In this document: piece after piece, positions 1 through 10,221 of the stretch | How positions within the stretch are numbered: the first letter of the stretch is position 1 | How the letters are laid out: every line of letters begins with the position of its first letter | NCBI RefSeq assembly: GCF_011306175.1 | Contig: NZ_CP049913.1 | Location: forward strand, 186,001 to 250,000 | Direction: 5' to 3' | Length of the DNA stretch: 64,000 nt | Source of the DNA: Vibrio sp. HDW18 | GTDB taxonomy: Bacteria; Pseudomonadota; Gammaproteobacteria; Enterobacterales; Vibrionaceae | The notes under the pieces: model-generated | What the model was told of the DNA's origin: nothing | The model's database searches: none | Seen by the model: only the letters and a program-made list of their open reading frames with translations | Position numbers and translations under genes: made by a program

Positions 1-1184
1 ACTATAAAGCGCAGTTTTTGGTTGACCCACAAGCCAAAGCACTACAAATCCCGCCGACTCAAGAGATCGTCAAACCGACGTTTGATGGGCCTGAAGAATC
101 TGCGGCGATCGCATTGATTGCTAATGCGACTCAACGCTCGGCCGATCACATCACTTTTGCTCGTGAGTTAATTAAAGGGCTCAATGATGCCGAAAGCCAA
201 AATGCCTCGCTGCTACTCAATAAAATGAGCAAAGTGGAAGCGGCGCAAAAACTGCTGTCATACGCTCAAGTGCCCAATAAAGTGGTCGGGGTGATCCAAT
301 TAGAAGATGGCCGCCGCCGCCAAACGATTCAGCATATGAATGAGGTGTGGGACGGCAGTGCGTGGATGTTGTTTAACCCAGAAACGGGCACCCAACCGAC
401 TCACCCTAATCTATTAGTTTGGGATGAATCAAACGTTTCACTGCTCGATGTGGTTGGTGGTCAAAACAGCCAAGTCATGTTCAGTATGCTGGCGCAAACG
501 GTAGCACCACAACAAGCCACCAACAGTAAAGTCGAAGCCGATGGTCTACTGAATTTATCGATTCATAGCTTGCCACTAGAAGAGCAAGCCATGTTCAAAA
601 CCATCATGTTGATCCCGATCGGCGCATTAATTGTGGTGTTTCTACGCGTGATTGTCGGACTCAAAACCTCTGGCACTTTCATGCCAGTGTTGATCGCGGT
701 TGCCTTTGTACAAACCCAACTCACCACCGGTATTGTTGGCTTTTTGCTGATTGTCGGCACCGGGCTGATTATTCGCAGTTACCTTTCCAAGCTTAATTTG
801 TTGCTGGTTGCACGGATTTCGGCGGTGATCATCACGGTAATTTTGATTATTTCGGTGTTTACCGTGATGGCGTTTAAACTTGGGCTCACCGAAGGCTTAA
901 CCATCACGTTCTTCCCGATGATTATTCTGTCGTGGACCATTGAACGGATGTCGATCCTATGGGAAGAAGAAGGGGCAAAAGAGGTCCTGCTACAAGGTGG
1001 TGGCTCACTGTTTACCGCAATTTTGATCTACTTAGCCATGACCAACTCTTATGTGCAGCACTTAACCTTTAACTTCATTGGCTTGCAATTGGTGGTGTTA
1101 GCAGCAATTTTGCTGCTCGGTACTTATACTGGCTATCGAATTTCTGAACTCCGCCGCTTCAAACCCTTGGTGGAGGAGAAATAA
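1..1184 (+). CDS. Inactive transglutaminase fused to 7 TM helices (UUP1-type membrane protein), 5' end cut by window
   Basis: The reading frame is open from the first bases, so the start lies outside the window and the TTG at 18 is not needed. The visible N-terminal ~180 residues look soluble. From about base 590 follow roughly seven hydrophobic segments (for example around GALIVVFLRVIVGL) ending in a short basic tail. This matches the family of inactive transglutaminase domains fused to seven transmembrane helices. Such proteins are typically encoded with a RimB-like zinc protease and a glutamate-ligase-like ATP-grasp protein. The ligase-like gene follows here with a 1-base overlap, which supports the call. 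The biochemical role of the family is not established. Confidence 0.8.
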   Translation, partial: YKAQFLVDPQAKALQIPPTQEIVKPTFDGPEESAAIALIANATQRSADHITFARELIKGLNDAESQNASLLLNKMSKVEAAQKLLSYAQVPNKVVGVIQLEDGRRRQTIQHMNEVWDGSAWMLFNPETGTQPTHPNLLVWDESNVSLLDVVGGQNSQVMFSMLAQTVAPQQATNSKVEADGLLNLSIHSLPLEEQAMFKTIMLIPIGALIVVFLRVIVGLKTSGTFMPVLIAVAFVQTQLTTGIVGFLLIVGTGLIIRSYLSKLNLLLVARISAVIITVILIISVFTVMAFKLGLTEGLTITFFPMIILSWTIERMSILWEEEGAKEVLLQGGGSLFTAILIYLAMTNSYVQHLTFNFIGLQLVVLAAILLLGTYTGYRISELRRFKPLVEEK

Positions 1185-2167
1185 TGTGGTTTTCATTTTC
1201 ACTGTCGGACTATACCTCCCCTTTTAAGTTACGCCGTAAGGGGATTATGGGCATGAATAAGCGTAATCACGCTTATATTGGCCGTTATAATGACCGATCT
1301 AAATACCCATTAGTGGATGATAAACTCCAGACTAAGCTGATTGCTCAACGGGCCGGATGTACCGTACCCAAATTGATTGGTGTGATCACCAATCAAGCGG
1401 AAGTTCCGCGCATTCATCAAATGGTCAAAAACTGGCCTGGTTTTGTGATTAAGCCGGCGCGTGGCAGTGGCGGCAAAGGCATTTTGGTGGTGACTTCGCA
1501 TCAGGATGGGGTTTATACCAAACCCTCGGGTGCCACCATCAATCAACAAGATGTCGAACGCCATATCAGTAACGCGTTAGCCGGATTGTTCTCGCTGGGT
1601 GGCAAAAATGATGTGGCACTGGTCGAAAATCTAATCCAGTTTGACGACTGTTTTGAAGGCTTTAGCTACGAAGGGGTGCCAGATGTGCGAATTATCGTAT
1701 TTAAAGGCTATCCTGTCATGGCGATGATGCGTCTTTCCACCTCTGTTTCCGATGGTAAAGCGAATTTGCACCAAGGTGCGGTTGGGGTTGGTCTTGATAT
1801 TGCCACCGGTAAAGCGGTACGCGCAGTGCAATTTAATAAGCCCGTGACCCATCATCCTGATACCGGCAAATTGCTCTCCACCTTAGTCGTACCCCAGTGG
1901 GAACGGCTACTCACCTTAGCCGCCAGCGCTTGGGAAATGACTGGCTTAGGTTATATCGGCACCGATATGGTACTGGATAAAACCGAAGGCCCGATGGTAC
2001 TGGAACTCAATGCTCGGCCGGGGCTCGCCATTCAAATTGCCAATGGCGCAGGTTTACTGCCTCGTCTGCAACATATCGAAAGCTTAGGTTCATCGTTGAT
2101 TTACCCAACACCGGCTGAGCGTGTCGCTTATTCGGTGCGTAAATTTGCGGTTCAATCGCTTGATTAA
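1184..2167 (+). CDS. Alpha-L-glutamate ligase-like protein (RimK-related ATP-grasp)
   Basis: This 327-residue protein has an ATP-grasp layout. A lysine/glycine-rich nucleotide loop (VIKPARGSGGKG, about residues 88-99) lies in the first half, and the metal-binding motif LELNARPGL lies near residue 275. It resembles RimK enzymes, which add glutamate to a C-terminus, and belongs to the RimK-related subfamily found beside the UUP1-type membrane protein. The ATG overlaps the upstream stop codon (TAATG), so translation is probably coupled. By family it should form an amide or peptide bond using ATP; the real substrate is unknown. Confidence 0.82.
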   Translation: MWFSFSLSDYTSPFKLRRKGIMGMNKRNHAYIGRYNDRSKYPLVDDKLQTKLIAQRAGCTVPKLIGVITNQAEVPRIHQMVKNWPGFVIKPARGSGGKGILVVTSHQDGVYTKPSGATINQQDVERHISNALAGLFSLGGKNDVALVENLIQFDDCFEGFSYEGVPDVRIIVFKGYPVMAMMRLSTSVSDGKANLHQGAVGVGLDIATGKAVRAVQFNKPVTHHPDTGKLLSTLVVPQWERLLTLAASAWEMTGLGYIGTDMVLDKTEGPMVLELNARPGLAIQIANGAGLLPRLQHIESLGSSLIYPTPAERVAYSVRKFAVQSLD

Positions 2168-2190
2168 CCCAACTCTGAGTACCCAACCCG

Positions 2191-2217
2191 CCACCTTGTT
2201 AGTCACTAACAAGGTGG
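2191..2217. terminator. Perfect 13-bp inverted repeat between convergent genes
   Basis: CCACCTTGTTAGT is followed after one base by its exact complement. It lies between the convergent ends of the ligase-like gene and btuD. It probably acts as a two-way terminator, although neither side has a strong T run. Confidence 0.5.
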
Positions 2218-2239
2218 TGGGGCGCGTTCAATCAAATAA

Positions 2240-2995
2240 TTAATCAAATAATAAATAAGCCTCTCCCGCCAGCTCAGCGCGACGAATCGTGGTGCCAAAT
2301 ACCGCTTGCAGGATTGCTGGCTGCAATACCTCATTAGCCTGACCCGCACGATGGAGCACGCCATTACCGAGCAGTAATACCTGATCGGCATGGCGCAAGG
2401 TCCGATTAAGATCATGATTAGCCATGACAACGGTTAAGCCCTGCTCAGCCATGTGCGCGATTAAGCGATATAACAAACTCTCTTGCGCAATATCAAGTGC
2501 TGCGGCGGGCTCATCCCAGATCAAAAGCCGTGCGGCCGGATTTAAACGCGGTGCAACCTGTAAACAACTGCCGGCTAAACGCACTCGCTGCCACTCACCG
2601 CCCGAGAGCTGATGAATCGAGCGATGCAGTTTATCGTCAATATCGAGCAGGCGGCTGATCTGCTCAATTTCACCAGCAACTTCAGGACTGTCGATCGTCA
2701 TCCCTGCAGGGATCGACAGCGCTAGATATTGAAATACCTGCAATTGAAAGCTGGGTTTATCATTTTGTGCCAAATAAGCGCGATAGCGTGCCAATTCCGC
2801 TAAGCTGGCATTGCCGACGGACAGCCCATCAATCTGAATGAAACCCGCAAAAGGGATCATACCGGCTAAGGCGGCAAGCAAGGTACTTTTACCACTGCCA
2901 TTGGGGCCAACTACATGCCAAATTTCACCAGCGTTAATCTGCAGTGAAAGTGGCAATAAGCGAGCATCAACCTGCAGACTTTCAACACGAATCAT
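2240..2995 (-). CDS. btuD: Vitamin B12 ABC transporter, ATP-binding protein BtuD
   Basis: This 251-residue ABC ATPase has Walker [10 protein letters not shown] near residue 31, signature LSGGEWQR near 128 and Walker [10 protein letters not shown] near 157, then a switch histidine in MANHDL. It powers the BtuCD importer that moves vitamin B12 from the periplasm to the cytoplasm. The identification rests on overlap by 14 bases with a BtuC-type permease and on the nearby cob salvage genes. Length agrees with the E. coli protein (about 250). Confidence 0.9.
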   Translation of the reverse strand: MIRVESLQVDARLLPLSLQINAGEIWHVVGPNGSGKSTLLAALAGMIPFAGFIQIDGLSVGNASLAELARYRAYLAQNDKPSFQLQVFQYLALSIPAGMTIDSPEVAGEIEQISRLLDIDDKLHRSIHQLSGGEWQRVRLAGSCLQVAPRLNPAARLLIWDEPAAALDIAQESLLYRLIAHMAEQGLTVVMANHDLNRTLRHADQVLLLGNGVLHRAGQANEVLQPAILQAVFGTTIRRAELAGEAYLLFD

Positions 2996-3989
2996 GATTT
3001 TTCACCAGCATCCAGATAAAAATCGGTGCGCCTAAAGTGGTCGTGACCACACCGAGCGGCAATTCACCACTGCTCAATGCCAAACGCGCCACTAAATCGG
3101 CACTGATCAGTAAGAACGCGCCACACAATGCCGACATCGGCAGTAGTAAACGATTTTCTGAGCCAAGGGTTAAGCGCAGTAAATGCGGCACCACCAAACC
3201 AACAAAACCGATCACACCCCCGAGCGCAACGGACGCACCAATCAGTAAAGCAATCGCAAGAATTAACCGCCAGCGGATATGATGAATATCCACCCCTAGC
3301 TGCTTGGCATGCCCTTCACCAAGCATCAGTTTATCCAACACGCCACCTTGGAGCGCAAGCCACACCAGCACCGGAAGTGCAAGCAAGGAAAGTAAATGTT
3401 GATGCCAACTCACCCCCGCGACACTGCCCATTAACCAGTACATTAATTGGCGCAAACCTAAATCGTCGCTAAAGTAGAACGCCCAAGTCACCACCGCGCC
3501 AGATAAAATCCCTAATGCCACCCCCACTAACAGTAATCTCGCGGTAGTCAGGCGCAGTTTGCGCGCCATGCTCACTAAGAGCAGGGTAAACAGTAGCGCC
3601 CCGCACACCGCAGCGAGCATAAACGCCAGAGGCGAATTTAAAGTTGGGAAAAACAGCAGCAAGATCACCATCGCCACACTGGCACCACCGGAAACCCCAA
3701 TCACGCCCGGTTCAGCCAGCACATTACCAAGTAGGACTTGTAACGTCGCACCAGCGATAGCCAGACAGCCGCCGATCACTGCCGCCGCTAGTAAACGAGG
3801 TAAGCGCAGCTGCCATACCAATTGCTGCTCTAAAGGCGACCAAGTAGAAAATGGCGATAGCCACAGCTCGCCCACCAGCAGATAAACCGTACACAGCACG
3901 AAAAGAAATCCACATAGCCAATAACCGCTGCGTCGCCAGCGCTGGTGTTTTTGTTGGAGTAATCGATGAAAATCCATCTTGTCATTCAT
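2982..3989 (-). CDS. btuC: Vitamin B12 ABC transporter, permease BtuC
   Basis: This 335-residue FecCD-type permease has about ten hydrophobic helices. It carries the family's conserved [18 protein letters not shown] stretch near residue 258 and the [11 protein letters not shown] segment near residue 81. Two such subunits form the membrane channel of the cobalamin importer. No substrate-binding protein (btuF) is adjacent. A second in-frame ATG at 3977 could be the start; neither has a strong ribosome binding site. A FecCD transporter for a siderophore is the alternative, made less likely by the cob genes close by on the same strand. Confidence 0.85.
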   Translation of the reverse strand: MNDKMDFHRLLQQKHQRWRRSGYWLCGFLFVLCTVYLLVGELWLSPFSTWSPLEQQLVWQLRLPRLLAAAVIGGCLAIAGATLQVLLGNVLAEPGVIGVSGGASVAMVILLLFFPTLNSPLAFMLAAVCGALLFTLLLVSMARKLRLTTARLLLVGVALGILSGAVVTWAFYFSDDLGLRQLMYWLMGSVAGVSWHQHLLSLLALPVLVWLALQGGVLDKLMLGEGHAKQLGVDIHHIRWRLILAIALLIGASVALGGVIGFVGLVVPHLLRLTLGSENRLLLPMSALCGAFLLISADLVARLALSSGELPLGVVTTTLGAPIFIWMLVKNHDSC

Positions 3990-4001
3990 AGCAAAAAGAA
4001 T

Positions 4002-4024
4002 GGCCTAACCTTACCGTTAAGCCA
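4002..4024. other. Imperfect inverted repeat upstream of btuC
   Basis: TGGCcTAAC and GTTAaGCCA are separated by six bases in the gap between the AstE-like gene and btuC. It could be a weak hairpin or an operator. No T run is evident. Confidence 0.25.
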
Positions 4025-4076
4025 TTTAAATAGAAAGGAGTTCATACCAAGGAATTTATCAAGATCAAACGATGGG

Positions 4077-5105
4077 TCAGTCGTACACCAGTTGGTCATC
4101 CTCATAACGCGCATTTACTTTGCAAACCATCAATGCCGCCGCTTGACCGATCGCCACATGAGGTTCAGGGAACACAATCGCCTCCCCTTCATTTTTAGCC
4201 ATCAAGGGTTTATCCCCATCATAACCAAACACTTCACCGTGCATAAACGTGGTGAAATTCTCGATATTCTCATTAAACCGAAAAGTAAAGTTTTCATGCA
4301 AACGCACAATCGTGCGACTCACGCGATACATCACCGTTTTGCGTGGCAAATGCTCAGGGACGTGGCGTGCTATCAGATCACGCACGGCTAAATCAAATGC
4401 GACCAACCTGTGCAACGAATGCTCACCTAAACGCGCCACCTGCCCTAACTCTAAAGTCAATGCTTGGGCGGCAAATTGCTCGGCTGAATAGCAGCTAAAA
4501 CGGTTAGAAGGTGCATTAGATAACATGACCGCATCAATATGAGCGTGCTCGATAAACTGCAGCAAACGGCGACTGCGTACTGCATGACGCGACTTAGGGC
4601 TGATGGCAAATGAATAGTGCTTCGAGTCGCGACTGGCACATTGCAGATCAAAATGCCAACGCGAGCTAGGCTCTGTCCCTTGAAAAAATGACTTAAGCCG
4701 CGCCTTTAACGTTTCGGCAATCGCCAGTTCGCAGCTCGCGGCGTGTGCTTGTTCATCAAATAATTGATTAAGATCCTGATCAATAAAGCGCACTTGACGT
4801 TGAATGGCCAGTGGATGGGCAAGGATAAACAGGCAGCGCTCCGTCACCACTTGAAATCCACTCTGAATATCTTCAAGCCATTTATCCATCAGCTCGATCG
4901 GAGCGGCATCATCACCATGCAGCGCGGCACAGATCACAATGTGCTGAGTCTGCTGATCCTGCTCGGCAGGGATCACTTCCAGCACGCCAGGTTGATGCAG
5001 TTGCAAGGTTACACCTTGTGCCGTCGTCACTGACTGCGTCACGGTTGGATGATCAACATCTAAGCTGTCGAGAAGAAAAGATTGGCGAAAGAGGGATTTC
5101 GTCAT
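4077..5105 (-). CDS. astE: Succinylglutamate desuccinylase (AstE)-like protein with altered zinc ligands
   Basis: The 342-residue protein is AstE-like along its whole length (M14-family zinc amidohydrolase). AstE releases succinate from N-succinylglutamate as the last step of the arginine succinyltransferase pathway. The expected metal motif HGxE reads HGDD (H63, D66). The expected DLH motif reads DLQ, so the third ligand position is Q155. The catalytic glutamate in LTLELG (E219) is present. Start: ATG with AAGGAG eight bases upstream. No other ast gene is adjacent; the neighbours are B12 genes. The family is clear, but enzymatic activity is doubtful. Confidence 0.8.
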   Translation of the reverse strand: MTKSLFRQSFLLDSLDVDHPTVTQSVTTAQGVTLQLHQPGVLEVIPAEQDQQTQHIVICAALHGDDAAPIELMDKWLEDIQSGFQVVTERCLFILAHPLAIQRQVRFIDQDLNQLFDEQAHAASCELAIAETLKARLKSFFQGTEPSSRWHFDLQCASRDSKHYSFAISPKSRHAVRSRRLLQFIEHAHIDAVMLSNAPSNRFSCYSAEQFAAQALTLELGQVARLGEHSLHRLVAFDLAVRDLIARHVPEHLPRKTVMYRVSRTIVRLHENFTFRFNENIENFTTFMHGEVFGYDGDKPLMAKNEGEAIVFPEPHVAIGQAAALMVCKVNARYEDDQLVYD

Positions 5106-5307
5106 GCGCTACTCCTTTATTGCACAGCGGTATGTTAAGAAATCGTGCGAGCAATTTATGCCAAGGCGATCCCACTTATCACTCACGATTGACCACAGAT
5201 TGATGAAAACAAGCGCTAGCCGATCCTTTTGATAATCAGCAAGATGGCTGCGACAAGGTGATAAATTCTAGCATTTATCAAGGGTGACACTCTATATTCA
5301 ACCGGCT

Positions 5308-5931
5308 TTATAATGGCTGACTAAGCGGGCTACCGATCCGATTGACACACACCACCGGCGGCTCGCCGCGATACACCGTCAGTTCAGTCACCGATTGATA
5401 AGGAATATTGAGCCGACTGTACCAGTGAGGATTGCGCCAATCGACACCTAACACTTGAGCCAAAATCAAGCGGATAGTACCAGCATGGCAGATAATCAAC
5501 GTATCGCGGTCTAACTCAGCTAGCCATTGCAGCCATGCTTGGGTGACACGTTGATAAGCGTCGGCTAACGATTCAGCTTGCGGCAAAGTATGCTGAGCCG
5601 GATCTTGCCAAAAAGCTTCCAATAATGGCCATGCACTGGCTAATTCGCTAAAACTCTGACCATCAAACAGGCCAAAATTGAGCTCTTGCAGTTGGGGATC
5701 GAAATCGAGACGGATCTCTGGACGAGCCTGTTGAATATGTTGTGCTAAATCAGCACAGCGGCGTAAAGGCGAACTGATCACCCGAGCAAAAGGTAATGCC
5801 ACTACCTGCGCGGCAATTTGTTGCTGCACTGAACTGGGCACTGCGACATCGGTCACTCCATTCAGCGCAGCAACGCCTTCCGTTTTACCATGGCGCAGCA
5901 ACCAGATTCGAATCATTGTCGGATCACTCAT
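5308..5931 (-). CDS. cobC: Alpha-ribazole phosphatase / histidine phosphatase CobC
   Basis: This 207-residue histidine phosphatase has the phosphohistidine motif LLRHGKTEG near residues 11-19 and the later conserved CHAGTIR near residue 148. In B12 salvage CobC removes phosphate from alpha-ribazole-5'-phosphate (or from adenosylcobalamin 5'-phosphate). It overlaps cobU by 8 bases and ends the run cobT-cobS-cobU-cobC, which makes the specific assignment more likely than a generic phosphoglycerate-mutase-like phosphatase. An internal ATG at 5916 is an alternative start. Confidence 0.85.
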   Translation of the reverse strand: MSDPTMIRIWLLRHGKTEGVAALNGVTDVAVPSSVQQQIAAQVVALPFARVISSPLRRCADLAQHIQQARPEIRLDFDPQLQELNFGLFDGQSFSELASAWPLLEAFWQDPAQHTLPQAESLADAYQRVTQAWLQWLAELDRDTLIICHAGTIRLILAQVLGVDWRNPHWYSRLNIPYQSVTELTVYRGEPPVVCVNRIGSPLSQPL

Positions 5932-6463
5932 CTTTTAAACGCAGGGGCAATCCCGCCACCACAAAAGTCACCGCATTGGCTAACGCGGCAATTTTCTGAT
6001 TCATCCAGCCAGCATGATCGACAAACAGGCGTGTGAGCTCACCCATCGGCACTACACCCATGCCTACTTCATTACTGACCAATATGATTTTCGCAGGGTT
6101 GTGTGCCAAAGCCGCCAGTAATAGCTCAATCTGCTGTTCTAATAACGTATGAGTCAACGTGGCTTGATGCTCAAACAGCACATTGTTAAGCCATAAGGTC
6201 AAACAATCCACCAGCACCACATCGTCGGCGGTAAATTGCAGCAAAACCTCCGCAAGCTTGAGCGGTACTTCATGCTCAACCCACTCAGCCGTACGCCGAG
6301 CTTGATGATGTGCAATACGCGCACTCATTTCAACATCCAGTGCGGTGGCAGTGGCCACATAATGCAAAGTGGCCGAGTGCGTCTGCGCCGTTTGCTGTGC
6401 TAACTGCTCGGCATAGCCAGATTTGCCACTGCGCGCACCACCTAAAATCAAATGCACACTCAT
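5924..6463 (-). CDS. cobU: Adenosylcobinamide kinase / guanylyltransferase CobU
   Basis: The 179-residue protein begins with the P-loop GGARSGKS. CobU phosphorylates adenosylcobinamide and then transfers GMP to give adenosylcobinamide-GDP. I choose the ATG at 6463 because AGGAGG stands six bases before it; the longer frame would need a GTG at 6484 that lies in the cobS-cobU junction. It overlaps cobC and lies 8 bases after cobS, so the genes are one operon. Confidence 0.92.
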   Translation of the reverse strand: MSVHLILGGARSGKSGYAEQLAQQTAQTHSATLHYVATATALDVEMSARIAHHQARRTAEWVEHEVPLKLAEVLLQFTADDVVLVDCLTLWLNNVLFEHQATLTHTLLEQQIELLLAALAHNPAKIILVSNEVGMGVVPMGELTRLFVDHAGWMNQKIAALANAVTFVVAGLPLRLKDE

Positions 6464-6471
6464 ATCGCCTC

Positions 6472-7257
6472 CTAAATCAGCCACTCATGCTGCAAGAAAG
6501 CCAGCAATATTAAATAGATGCTAATTTCCATCAATTGCTGTGCCGCACCGAGACAATCGCCAGTAAAACCGCCTAACCGTTTAAGTAGCCAGTGGCGAAA
6601 CAACAGGCGAAAAACCAAGCTAAATGCAATCATGCTCCAGATCACTGGCCAAGAGAACCACAGCAATACTACCAATGCACTCAATACTAATATCGCCACA
6701 TCACTAGCCGACTGCTGCTGAGCCAGTGGTTTACTTTTACTGCTGTCAGTATCCGAAACATACGGTGTATTGTGGATCAGTGAAGCCGCTACCGTGCGGC
6801 TTAAGGTATAAGCCAGCAGCCAAACCGGGGTTAAAGTGGTCAAATCCGCCAACTCAGTCAGCAGTACATATTTACCCAGCAATGCCATCAATAGCGCACT
6901 GGCTCCGTAAGTCCCAATCCGACTATCTTTCATGATCGCTAAACGACGTTCTGTAGTCATCCCGCCGCCAACACCGTCCGCCATATCGGCTAAGCCATCT
7001 TCATGGAATGCTCCTGTCAGCAATAGGCTGAAGACGATGGTTAGAAACACACTAATATTGGTTGAAAAAAGTTGCGTCGCCAGTGAATAAATCACTGCGC
7101 ACAGCCCACCTAACAGCAATCCAACCAAAGCAAAATAACGCCCAGCCTGATTCATTCGCTGACTGCTATAGGGCAAATTTACGGGTACTGGTAAGCGTGA
7201 AAAAAAACTCACTGCCAGCAAAAAAAGTTCCAGTTGATAACGAAAGATAGCTGCCAT
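6472..7257 (-). CDS. cobS: Adenosylcobinamide-GDP ribazoletransferase (cobalamin synthase) CobS
   Basis: This 261-residue polytopic membrane protein contains the acidic motif [15 protein letters not shown] near residues 85-99, which is typical of CobS and probably binds metal and the GDP-activated substrate. It joins adenosylcobinamide-GDP and alpha-ribazole to make cobalamin. Its ATG overlaps the cobT stop codon by one base (TAATG), indicating coupled translation. Confidence 0.93.
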   Translation of the reverse strand: MAAIFRYQLELFLLAVSFFSRLPVPVNLPYSSQRMNQAGRYFALVGLLLGGLCAVIYSLATQLFSTNISVFLTIVFSLLLTGAFHEDGLADMADGVGGGMTTERRLAIMKDSRIGTYGASALLMALLGKYVLLTELADLTTLTPVWLLAYTLSRTVAASLIHNTPYVSDTDSSKSKPLAQQQSASDVAILVLSALVVLLWFSWPVIWSMIAFSLVFRLLFRHWLLKRLGGFTGDCLGAAQQLMEISIYLILLAFLQHEWLI

Positions 7258-8282
7258 TACACCGTCACTCCCGCGTCAGCAAAACTGGCCATATGGTTAT
7301 AAAACTCAACCGCCGCACGCACTAGGCTCAGCGCCAACACGGCGCCGGTACCTTCACCTAAGCGTAAGCCTAAATCAAGCAGTGGCTCAGCGCCGAGTAA
7401 TTGCAATACCGCCCGATGACCCGTTTCTTGCGAACTGTGGGCAAACAACAAATAATCACGCACATTCGGCTCAATTAAGGTCGCTACATAAGCTGCTACC
7501 GTAACAATAAAACCATCCACCAATACAGGGGTTTGCTTTTGATAAGCGCCAAGAAAAGCCCCCACCATCTGTACAATTTCGAAGCCACCAACTTGGCATA
7601 ACACCTCGTGGGGTGACATCCCTAAACAGCGGCTAGCGCCTTCGCCGACCAACTGCAATTTGCGCTTAAACTGGGCATCGCTAATTCCAGTTCCACGTCC
7701 GACACACACCTCAAGTGGTAGCCCAGAAAGTGCCGCCAAAATCGCCGCCGCGCTACTGGTATTGCCAATGCCCATTTCACCAAACATCAATACGTTACAA
7801 CCCGCAGCCACTTCACGCTCAATCAAGGCGCTGCCAAGTTCTAACCCGATTGCCACTTGCTGCGCACTCATCGCCGCTTGTTCAGCAAAATTGTGCGTAC
7901 CGGCACCAAGACGCTGTTCAATCAAAGCAGGATGGGCTGGCTGCTCGCGCAAAATGCCACAATCAACCACCCGTAGCGCGGCTTGCTCGGTTCGACAAAA
8001 ACAGTTGATCGCTGCGCCACCGGCAAGGAAATTACTCACCATTTGCTCGGTCACCGCGCTCGGCGCAATGCTGACCCCTTGCGCCGCAATACCGTGATCG
8101 GCGGCAAACACCAACACGGTCGGTTGGCAAATTTCAAGCTGGGTGACCACATGCGGCTTATTTTGACTTTGAATTAAAGCCAGTTGATGAGCAACGCGTT
8201 CAAGTTGACCTAACGCACCAAGCGGTTTGGTTTTTTGATCGATCCGTTGTTGGATTTCGGCGCTGAATGAGCGATCTAGCAT
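7257..8282 (-). CDS. cobT: Nicotinate-nucleotide-dimethylbenzimidazole phosphoribosyltransferase CobT
   Basis: This 341-residue enzyme carries the C-terminal motif LGEGTGA that holds the catalytic glutamate of CobT. It makes alpha-ribazole-phosphate from dimethylbenzimidazole and nicotinate mononucleotide. The ATG at 8282 is preferred over an upstream in-frame codon at 8327 because AAGGA lies about 7 bases before it and the protein then begins MLDRSF. It is the first gene of the cob salvage operon. No de novo corrin-ring genes are visible, so the cell appears to salvage cobinamide rather than make B12 from scratch. Confidence 0.92.
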   Translation of the reverse strand: MLDRSFSAEIQQRIDQKTKPLGALGQLERVAHQLALIQSQNKPHVVTQLEICQPTVLVFAADHGIAAQGVSIAPSAVTEQMVSNFLAGGAAINCFCRTEQAALRVVDCGILREQPAHPALIEQRLGAGTHNFAEQAAMSAQQVAIGLELGSALIEREVAAGCNVLMFGEMGIGNTSSAAAILAALSGLPLEVCVGRGTGISDAQFKRKLQLVGEGASRCLGMSPHEVLCQVGGFEIVQMVGAFLGAYQKQTPVLVDGFIVTVAAYVATLIEPNVRDYLLFAHSSQETGHRAVLQLLGAEPLLDLGLRLGEGTGAVLALSLVRAAVEFYNHMASFADAGVTV

Positions 8283-8707
8283 GTGGGTGTCCTTACGTCT
8301 TTTTGAGGCATGAGAAAGAGTTGGCACAGTCTACTCGCTCTACACCGCAAAGCCAAAACCTTCACATGCTTTAACTAACCAGCACCTCCCGTTAAGGGGC
8401 AAATCAATTAGCCATCAACGATGTCGATTGGCTGCGCAGGTTGCTCTCGGATAATGCATTTTGGGGCTAGTTTTATTGAGACTCATGAGTCAGCCGCTCA
8501 CAAAAGCACCACCAATCACACAAAGTGCACGCAGACTGATTTGAGATTAATCAGATCTCGATGTTTGATAACGATTAGTTATAACACATGATTTTTTCTG
8601 CGTTTATTTTTGTGATAGTGATCGCTATATTGCTGAAAAGTATTCTCATTTAGGATGGGGCGTTGAGCTTGCTCAAGCGTGCCATCCCTGCCAATAAGGA
8701 TTATATA
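8283..8707. promoter_or_regulatory. Divergent intergenic region cobT/tcyP
   Basis: These 425 bases hold no convincing gene and must contain both divergent promoters. Near 8612 TGTGATAGTGATCGC partly fits a CRP half-site pattern, and AAGGATT precedes the tcyP ATG. I looked for a cobalamin riboswitch on the cobT side and did not see its conserved B12 box. Confidence 0.35.
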
Positions 8708-10078
8708 ATGTCGGTGATTACTCTCGCTGCGCTGGTGATTTTCGCAGGTTTATTGCTGTTTCTGTTTGGGCTGCAAAAAAAATCAGCCACTCTTTCTCGT
8801 CAAGTTTTATTCGGTTTAATGCTTGGTAGTGCCTTTGGTTTGGCACTACAAGTCATTCTAGGTGAAGGCCATTTGGCTATTCAAGAGACTCTCTCTTGGA
8901 TTGGTATTGTCGGCGATGGTTATGTCGGTTTGCTGAAAATGGTCATCATGCCACTAGTGCTGGTTTCGATGATTTCGGCGGTGGTACGCCTAGATAAAAA
9001 TGGTTCACTTGGCAAAATTTCTGGTTTAACTATTGGTATTTTGCTGATCACCACAGCGATTTCAGCCTTGATCGGTATTGTGATTACCCAAGCTTTCGGC
9101 CTAACCGCTGAAGGGCTGATTACCGGCAGTCGTGAAACCGCGCGGATTGCCGTTTTAGAAAGCCGCGTATCCAGTGTGGCGGATCTCACCATTCCACAAC
9201 TGCTGGTCAGCTTTATACCCACCAACCCGTTTGCTGATTTAACCGGCGCGCGTTCGACGTCTATTATCGCGGTGGTAATCTTTGGGGTGCTGACCGGTAT
9301 TGCGGCACGTAAAGTGATTGCCGATAAACAAGAGCTCGCCACCCCTATTCGCACTTTTGTGGAAGCGGCACAATCGATTGTGATGCGTCTAGTAAAAATG
9401 ATCATGGCGCTGACCCCTTACGGGATTGCCGCGCTAATGGCTAAAGTAGTGGCGACATCCAGTGCGGCAGATATTCTCAGTCTGCTCGGCTTTATCGTCG
9501 CCTCCTATGTGGCGATTGCACTGATGTTTGTGGTGCATGGCCTACTGGTCGGACTGGTTGGCGTCAACCCAACGGTTTACTTTAAAAATATCTGGCCAGT
9601 GCTGACCTTCGCGTTCACCTCACGCAGTTCAGCCGCGACCATTCCACTTAATGTGGAAGCGCAAATCACCAAACTGAACGTGCCACCCGCGATTGCGAAC
9701 CTTTCTGCGTCATTTGGTGCCACAATTGGTCAAAACGGCTGTGCTGGGATTTATCCTGCCATGTTGGCGGTGATGGTCGCCCCAACCGTAGGCATCAACC
9801 CACTTGATATTCATTTTATGCTATCACTGATCGCGATGATCACCATTAGCTCATTTGGTATCGCTGGGGTCGGTGGCGGTGCAACCTTCGCAGCTCTGAT
9901 TGTGTTGCCAGCCATGGGCTTACCGGTAACGATTGCCGCACTGCTGATCTCTATCGAACCGCTGATTGATATGGCGCGTACCGCACTTAACGTCTCTGGC
10001 TCGATGACGGCAGGTACCGTCACTAGCCGTTTGCTCAAGCAAACCACATCAAGTGAGCCACAAACTCAACAAGCCTAA
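8708..10078 (+). CDS. tcyP: L-cystine transporter TcyP (sodium/dicarboxylate symporter family)
   Basis: This 456-residue DAACS-family symporter has about eight to ten hydrophobic segments. It has the serine-rich reentrant motif [13 protein letters not shown] and the later substrate-site region GFGA-like ([14 protein letters not shown]). The sequence is closest in my recognition to E. coli YdjN/TcyP, which imports L-cystine. Start: ATG 8708 after AAGGATT; a TTG at 8663 would give a longer form without a good ribosome binding site. Another amino-acid or dicarboxylate substrate cannot be excluded. Confidence 0.8.
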   Translation: MSVITLAALVIFAGLLLFLFGLQKKSATLSRQVLFGLMLGSAFGLALQVILGEGHLAIQETLSWIGIVGDGYVGLLKMVIMPLVLVSMISAVVRLDKNGSLGKISGLTIGILLITTAISALIGIVITQAFGLTAEGLITGSRETARIAVLESRVSSVADLTIPQLLVSFIPTNPFADLTGARSTSIIAVVIFGVLTGIAARKVIADKQELATPIRTFVEAAQSIVMRLVKMIMALTPYGIAALMAKVVATSSAADILSLLGFIVASYVAIALMFVVHGLLVGLVGVNPTVYFKNIWPVLTFAFTSRSSAATIPLNVEAQITKLNVPPAIANLSASFGATIGQNGCAGIYPAMLAVMVAPTVGINPLDIHFMLSLIAMITISSFGIAGVGGGATFAALIVLPAMGLPVTIAALLISIEPLIDMARTALNVSGSMTAGTVTSRLLKQTTSSEPQTQQA

Positions 10079-10094
10079 ATTGTCCTTCTATTCA

Positions 10095-10119
10095 AGCCGA
10101 TGCCCTGCATCGGCTTTTT
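10095..10119 (+). terminator. Rho-independent terminator after tcyP
   Basis: The nine-base stem AGCCGATGC / GCATCGGCT has a three-base loop and is followed by a short T run. Confidence 0.85.
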
Positions 10120-10221
10120 GATGATAAAAAACCACAAATCCGCCGCAAGCCCCGAGCAGCAATTGCTATGTCAGAGACAGGATGGTCTAATAACCGCACC
10201 TTTCGCGATTTGGTCAGCCAC

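Noticed and set aside
8283..8707. Cobalamin riboswitch upstream of cobT
   Set aside because: I looked for the B12 box and its partner stem on the minus strand and did not find them.
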